From contig JAEWOA010000024.1 in the NCBI GenBank assembly GCA_023461115.1, positions 1-9,345 on the forward strand: a DNA stretch of 9,345 nucleotides, read 5' to 3'. How positions within the stretch are numbered: the stretch's first letter is position 1; the number at the start of each line of letters is the position of its first letter. The translations under genes and the position numbers were made by a program. Of this stretch, positions 5,597 to 9,345 are shown piece by piece. The DNA comes from Actinomycetes bacterium (GTDB lineage: Bacteria; Actinomycetota; Actinomycetes; Actinomycetales; Cellulomonadaceae). The notes under the pieces are model-generated. The model worked only from the letters and a program-made list of their open reading frames with translations, searched no databases and was not told the DNA's origin.

Positions 5597-6484
5597 TCAG
5601 TACCGCGTGATGCCGTCCTGCGGGCCCGCCATCGCCTGAAGGCGGGCGATGCGCTCGTCCATCGGCGGGTGGGTGGAGAACAGGCGGGCCATGCCCGCGC
5701 CGCCCTTGAACGGGTTGGCGATCATGAGGTGCGAGACGTTCTCGAGCTTCTGGTCCTGCGGCAGAGGGCGGGCCGCGGTGCCGCGCTCGAGCTTGCGCAG
5801 CGCCGAGGCGAGCGCGAGCGGGTCGCCCGTGAGGCGAGCGCCGTCCTCGTCGGCGTCGTACTCACGCGTGCGGCTGATGCCGAGCTGGATCAACGTGGCG
5901 GCGAACGGGGCCAGGAGCAGCAGCAGGATGCTGGCCAGCGGGTTGCCGTTGTCGCGGCGGTCTCCCCCACCGAACCAGAACGCCATCTGCGCGAGCGACG
6001 TGATGACGCCCGCGATCGCGGCCGCCACCGACGACGTGAGGATGTCGCGGTTGTAGACGTGCTGCAGCTCGTGGCCCAGCACGCCGCGCAGCTCGCGCTC
6101 GTCGAGCAACTGCAGGATGCCCGCGGTGCAGCACACCGCCGCGTTGCGCGGGTTGCGGCCCGTGGCGAACGCGTTGGGCGCGGCCGTGGGCGACACGTAC
6201 AGCCGCGGCATGGGCTGGCGCGCGGTCGTCGAGAGCTCGCGGACGATGCGGTACATAGCGGGCTGCTCGGCCTCGGTGACCGGCTGCGCCTGCATGGTGC
6301 GGATCGCGATCTTGTCGGAGTTCCAGTACCCGACGAAGGTCATGACCAGCCCGAGGACCGTGAAGATCCAGATGAACTTGGGGGTGCCCCCGCCGATCAA
6401 CCACCCCAGACCCAGCACCACGGCCCACATGACGCCGAACAGCAGCGCCGTCTTCAGGCCGTTGTAGTGGTGATGCGAGCCCAT
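5597..6484 (-). CDS. htpX: HtpX-family membrane zinc metalloprotease
   Basis: This is a 295-residue M48-family protease, the usual HtpX size. It starts at ATG 6484 (MGSHHHYNGLKTALLFG), supported by AGGAGG 8 bases upstream; the frame stays open further upstream but lacks family similarity there. Two N-terminal helices (about 11-32 and 35-55) precede the catalytic domain. The zinc site is HELQH (138-142) in GVLGHELQHVYNRD, with third ligand Glu208 in TREYDADEDGARL. Two more hydrophobic segments lie at about 151-172 and 183-204. The PNAFATGRNP motif (103-112) and STHPPMDERI (270-279) are also typical. HtpX degrades misfolded membrane proteins, acting with FtsH in E. coli. It sits 22 bases after the stalk-protein gene and 20 bases before the multi-pass membrane protein, which suggests co-transcription. 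Confidence 0.96.
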   Translation of the reverse strand: MGSHHHYNGLKTALLFGVMWAVVLGLGWLIGGGTPKFIWIFTVLGLVMTFVGYWNSDKIAIRTMQAQPVTEAEQPAMYRIVRELSTTARQPMPRLYVSPTAAPNAFATGRNPRNAAVCCTAGILQLLDERELRGVLGHELQHVYNRDILTSSVAAAIAGVITSLAQMAFWFGGGDRRDNGNPLASILLLLLAPFAATLIQLGISRTREYDADEDGARLTGDPLALASALRKLERGTAARPLPQDQKLENVSHLMIANPFKGGAGMARLFSTHPPMDERIARLQAMAGPQDGITRY

Positions 6485-6506
6485 CGATGTCCTCCTGCCG
6501 TCGCGG

Positions 6507-9345
6507 TCACTCCATCCTGCCAACGCCCGCGCCCCGGGGCGCGTTCCCCCGCGTGCGCCGCGCGGCGGCTCGCACCGCGACACCGGCCGCGACGAGGCCG
6601 AGCGCGATCAGCGCGAGCAGCGCGGCGCCGAGGCCCGTGGACGCGAGCCGGCGCCACTCGTCCCACGCCAACACGTTGGAGTCCGGGCCCGGGAAGGTGT
6701 TGACGACCACGACGTCCACGCGGGACGCGTCGTGCGCCGCGAGCCGGAAGCCGCGCTGCGTGCCCGACGACTCCACGCCGTCGACCGTCACGCGCGTCGT
6801 CTCGGCGCCGCCCGCGTCGAGCTCGGCCACTGAGCACGCCGCCCCGGCCGGGATCCGCTCGACGAGCGCCGCAAGCCGGCGGGGACCGCCGAGCTCGTGC
6901 TCCTCGTCGCGGACCACGGCGCCGTCGGGCCGCGTGAGGTCTGTCAGGACGCAGCGCAGCTGGACCGGGAACGTCCGGGTGACGTCGCCCGCCCCGTCGC
7001 CCTCGAGCTGCTTGGACAGCCGGACGGTCGCGGACTCGTACGCGTTGAGCCAGTGGGCCGCGTTGAGCTGGCCCAGCGGGAGCAGCGACGTGAGCAGCGC
7101 GGGCGGGGCCGACGCGTCGTCACTGGGGTCGTCACTGGGGTCGTCGCCCTGCCGCGTCCTGACCGTGGTCGTCGCGTCCGGGTCGTCGGACTGCTGGATC
7201 TCGCAGTCGGCGCCAGCCGGCAGCCGGGTCCACGTGAAGCCCTCGCCGTGCCCGAGCGACACCGCCATGGGCTCGGCGGCCAGCACGTCGCGGCCGTCGA
7301 ACTCGCACCGCAGCGTGAGCTCGTAGGGGCCGTAGGTGAGCGGCTGGCCGTCCAGGCCCGTCGCGGTGGTGGTGACGGCCTCGGTCACGACGACCTCGGC
7401 GAGCTGGAACTCGTTCACCACGCCGAGCGCGGGCTGCGCCTGGTCGTCGACGAGCTCGGCCGGGTCCACGGCCACGGTGAAGGTGTGGCCGTCGGCGCCG
7501 CCCGCGAGCGCCGCGCCAGCCGCGTCGACGATCGTGCTGGTGGTCGCGCCGCCCGTGTCGGGCTCGGTGAGCGTGCAATGCGCGCCCGAGGGCAGGCCGG
7601 TGTAGGTGGCGGTCGGGCTCGCGGCGGTGACCACGCGGTCCGCGCCGCCCGGGATGGGCACGCCGATCGCGCCGTCCGCGCCGTCGACCGTGCACACGAG
7701 CCGCACGACGAAGTCGCCCGCCGCGCCGAACTCCACGGCCTCGCCCACCAGGGACTTGGTGACCGTGACGGCGCCCGTGAGGTACCAGTTGGCGACGGTG
7801 ACCTCGGCGTTGCCCGCGGCGGGCACGGTGGCCACGCCGACGGCGACGTCGTCGGGGCTGGCCGGGGACATCGTCACGGCGTCCGCGCCCTGCAGGCCGT
7901 CCTCGACGACCTCGCACTGCGCGCCCGCGACGATCGGCGCCACGCGGGCGGTGAAGCCGTGGTCCGCGTCGAGCGTGACGCTGGTGTCCACCACCCGCTC
8001 GCCCGCGAACGTGCAGACAAGCTCGGCCGTGAAGGTCCGGTCGGCGCCCAGCCACGCGGCGCCGCCGCGCAGGTCCTTGGTGAGGACCACGCCGGCCACG
8101 TCGTACGAGTTGGTGAACTCGACGGTGTTGGCGGTGGCGCCGTGCTCGTCGTCGGGCCCGAGCTCGGGGAGGGTGGCGACGCGCGCCGCCTGGTCCGCCG
8201 AGGGCGTGGCGCCCGCCGCGGCGCCGACCACCGTGACGTCCGTGAACGTCGCGTCGGCCTCGCGCGGGTCGGTCTCGGTGACCGTGCACGCCGCGCGGGC
8301 GGGCAGGTCGTCGAACGTGCGGGTGTCGCCGTCGTCGAGCGTGAACGCCTCGTCGAGCACGGTGGCGCCCTCGAACACGCAGATCGCGCGGAAGCCGAAG
8401 GCGTGCGGCACGGTCGCATCCTCGGCCGTCTCGACGACCTTGCCGACCCGCAGCGACGCCGTCTCGTAGGTGTTGGTGAGCGACACGGTGCGCGTCGCTG
8501 CCTTCACGATCGTCACGGAGCCGGAGACCTCGAGCGCCGACTGGCCCTCGTCGTCCTCGGCCACCGCACACGTCGCGCCCACCGGGATGCCGGACACGCG
8601 CGTCGGCGTGCCGGGCGTCACCGAGATGCGGCCGCCGGCCGGCAGGGGCACCGCGGCGCCCTCCCACGTGCACGTCACGGTCGCGTCGAACGAGGTCGGC
8701 GCGAACCGCGCCGACGAGCCCTCGACGGCCTTGGTGACCTGGAGGTCGCCGTGGTCGAACGTGTTGGTCACGGTGAGGTCGACCGTCGTGGCGTTGCCGA
8801 CGACGACGCTCGCGGGCGAGACCGCGCTCGACGCGGCCAAGCCCTTGTCGTCCTCGGTCACCTGGCACGTGGCGCCCTGCGGCAGCCCAGTCCAGGTGTA
8901 GGTGCCCGCGCCGGTGAGCACCTGCGTGGCGCCGGGGACGGCGACCGGGGTCGGCACACCGTCGATCGGGCGCGTGCACGTGAGCGTCACGGTGTAGCGG
9001 CCCTGGGTGGCGGGCGCCATGGTGGCGCCGACACCGCCCGTGAGCGCCTTGGTGACGCGCACCGAGCCCACATTGAAGGTGTTCGTCACGGACACCGCCC
9101 GGTCGCCGTTGAGCGTGAACGTGCTCGCCGGGCTCACAACGGCCGTGTTCGCGCCGCCCGACGCCGGCTCGGTGACCTGGCAGCTCGCGCCGCGCGCGAT
9201 GTTCGGGACCGTCCACACCGGCGACGCCTTGGTCAGCACGGCCGTGTTGTCGTAGACGACGCTCGACGGGCTGGCGTTCGCGAGCGTGCACCGCAGCCGG
9301 ACCGTCACGGGCTCGTTGCCCCAGGCCGCCGCGCCGGCGCCCGCC
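6507..9345 (-). CDS. Wall-anchored repeat (DUF5979/CnaB-like) surface stalk protein, N-terminus missing
   Basis: The frame is open to the right edge of the window (12 in-frame codons beyond the GTG at 9308, reading AGAGAAAWGNEP), so the true start and signal peptide lie outside. About 945 residues are visible. Residue numbers here count from the codon at 9308. Eight tandem units of about 95-120 residues (the first partial) fit the DUF5979 family, which resembles CnaB/SpaA pilin domains. Each opens like GSVRVTK, has a first Cys in a strand like VTLTC, a second in GATCQVTE, and closes like VTNTF. After the last unit come LASTG (888-892), a hydrophobic helix (about 893-915) and an Arg-rich tail, the layout of a sortase substrate; LAXTG is the form used by actinobacterial class E sortases. 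The protein is inferred to be a covalently anchored adhesin or stalk. It appears to be upstream in an operon with htpX. No ligand-binding head is visible; it may lie beyond the window. Confidence 0.88.
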   Translation of the reverse strand, partial: AGAGAAAWGNEPVTVRLRCTLANASPSSVVYDNTAVLTKASPVWTVPNIARGASCQVTEPASGGANTAVVSPASTFTLNGDRAVSVTNTFNVGSVRVTKALTGGVGATMAPATQGRYTVTLTCTRPIDGVPTPVAVPGATQVLTGAGTYTWTGLPQGATCQVTEDDKGLAASSAVSPASVVVGNATTVDLTVTNTFDHGDLQVTKAVEGSSARFAPTSFDATVTCTWEGAAVPLPAGGRISVTPGTPTRVSGIPVGATCAVAEDDEGQSALEVSGSVTIVKAATRTVSLTNTYETASLRVGKVVETAEDATVPHAFGFRAICVFEGATVLDEAFTLDDGDTRTFDDLPARAACTVTETDPREADATFTDVTVVGAAAGATPSADQAARVATLPELGPDDEHGATANTVEFTNSYDVAGVVLTKDLRGGAAWLGADRTFTAELVCTFAGERVVDTSVTLDADHGFTARVAPIVAGAQCEVVEDGLQGADAVTMSPASPDDVAVGVATVPAAGNAEVTVANWYLTGAVTVTKSLVGEAVEFGAAGDFVVRLVCTVDGADGAIGVPIPGGADRVVTAASPTATYTGLPSGAHCTLTEPDTGGATTSTIVDAAGAALAGGADGHTFTVAVDPAELVDDQAQPALGVVNEFQLAEVVVTEAVTTTATGLDGQPLTYGPYELTLRCEFDGRDVLAAEPMAVSLGHGEGFTWTRLPAGADCEIQQSDDPDATTTVRTRQGDDPSDDPSDDASAPPALLTSLLPLGQLNAAHWLNAYESATVRLSKQLEGDGAGDVTRTFPVQLRCVLTDLTRPDGAVVRDEEHELGGPRRLAALVERIPAGAACSVAELDAGGAETTRVTVDGVESSGTQRGFRLAAHDASRVDVVVVNTFPGPDSNVLAWDEWRRLASTGLGAALLALIALGLVAAGVAVRAAARRTRGNAPRGAGVGRME
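6633..6647 (-). other. LASTG sortase recognition motif
   Basis: These bases encode LASTG, followed directly by about 22 hydrophobic residues (GLGAALLALIALGLVAAG) and the basic tail RAAARRTRGNAPR. This three-part signal is characteristic of sortase-anchored proteins; LAXTG rather than LPXTG points to a class E-type sortase. Confidence 0.75.
6693..9345 (-). repeat. Eight tandem DUF5979/CnaB-like units
   Basis: Unit limits are 1: 9345-9075 (partial), 2: 9065-8757, 3: 8747-8466, 4: 8459-8103, 5: 8096-7782, 6: 7775-7407, 7: 7400-7038, 8: 7031-6693. Every unit has exactly two Cys, and the visible protein has exactly those 16. Counting from the codon at 9308, conserved residues are Lys at 87, 193, 290, 411, 518 and 766 (units 2-6 and 8), Glu four residues after the second Cys at 47, 152, 251, 345, 469, 582 and 829, and Asn near each unit end at 76, 182, 279, 400, 507, 632, 755 and 870. 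Lys, Glu and Asn in these places match the CnaB isopeptide triad. The Glu-to-Asn distance is 28-30 in units 1-3 but 38-55 in units 4-8, so membrane-proximal units carry longer loops. Confidence 0.75.
7117..7145 (-). repeat. 12-bp tandem repeat in the unit 7 linker
   Basis: The plus strand reads TCGTCACTGGGG twice (7117-7128 and 7129-7140), then TCGTC. It encodes the DDPSDDPSDD stretch in an Asp/Ser/Pro-rich insertion between the second Cys and the closing strand of unit 7. The repeat length is a multiple of three, so copy-number change would keep the frame. Confidence 0.8.

Noticed and set aside
6485..6583. N-terminal extension of htpX by 33 codons
   Set aside because: The extension overlaps the end of the stalk gene, lacks HtpX similarity, and AGGAGG sits correctly for the ATG at 6484.
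7132..9291. A 719-codon open frame inside the stalk gene, same strand, different register
   Set aside because: The product is almost entirely Arg, Gly, Ala and His with no motif, and it overlaps the repeat-bearing frame completely.
6693..9345. CRISPR-like or DNA-level tandem array in the stalk gene
   Set aside because: The repetition is at the protein level with diverged DNA and unequal unit lengths, so it is a domain repeat.

Overview
The window looks like chromosomal DNA from a high-GC Gram-positive actinobacterium. GC is very high with strong G/C third-position bias, several genes start with GTG, and none of the three tRNA genes encodes its CCA end. A MaoC-like pair follows rpmG, as in the mycobacterial rpmG2-hadA-hadB locus, and a surface protein carries an LAXTG-type sorting signal. 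A Micrococcales relative (Cellulomonas-like) is a guess from general character; no marker settles it. Except for yajQ, every gene is on the minus strand, so transcription mostly runs from high to low coordinates.

Right part (3549-9345): three closely spaced minus-strand genes that look like one operon. First is a large secreted, wall-anchored stalk protein made of DUF5979/CnaB-like repeats; its N-terminus lies beyond the window. Next come htpX (membrane zinc protease) and a multi-pass membrane protein with a DUF3592-like segment, PYG repeats, an acidic tract and a PH-like segment. Gaps are 22 and 20 bases.

Middle (2692-3517): yajQ (plus strand) is divergent from tRNA-Tyr and convergent with the operon above. 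tRNA-Tyr is followed by a small hairpin and a strong 14-bp terminator stem. Next is the AT-richer control region of a hipBA toxin-antitoxin module, which carries three 18-bp operator-like sites spaced exactly 27 bp apart.

Left part (1-2681): hipB and hipA (4-base overlap), then tRNA-Thr(GGT), tRNA-Met(CAT), rpmG (ribosomal protein bL33) and two MaoC/hot-dog dehydratase genes, the second cut by the window edge. This is a conserved actinobacterial housekeeping block into which hipBA appears to have been inserted between tRNA-Tyr and tRNA-Thr.

The observations most worth checking are the phased hipBA operators, the eight-unit stalk with a predicted Lys/Glu/Asn isopeptide triad plus a Cys pair in each unit (unit 7 has lost both Lys and Glu), and the linkage of that stalk to htpX. 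No CRISPR array, insertion sequence or prophage was found. No gene-free stretch exceeds about 110 bases.
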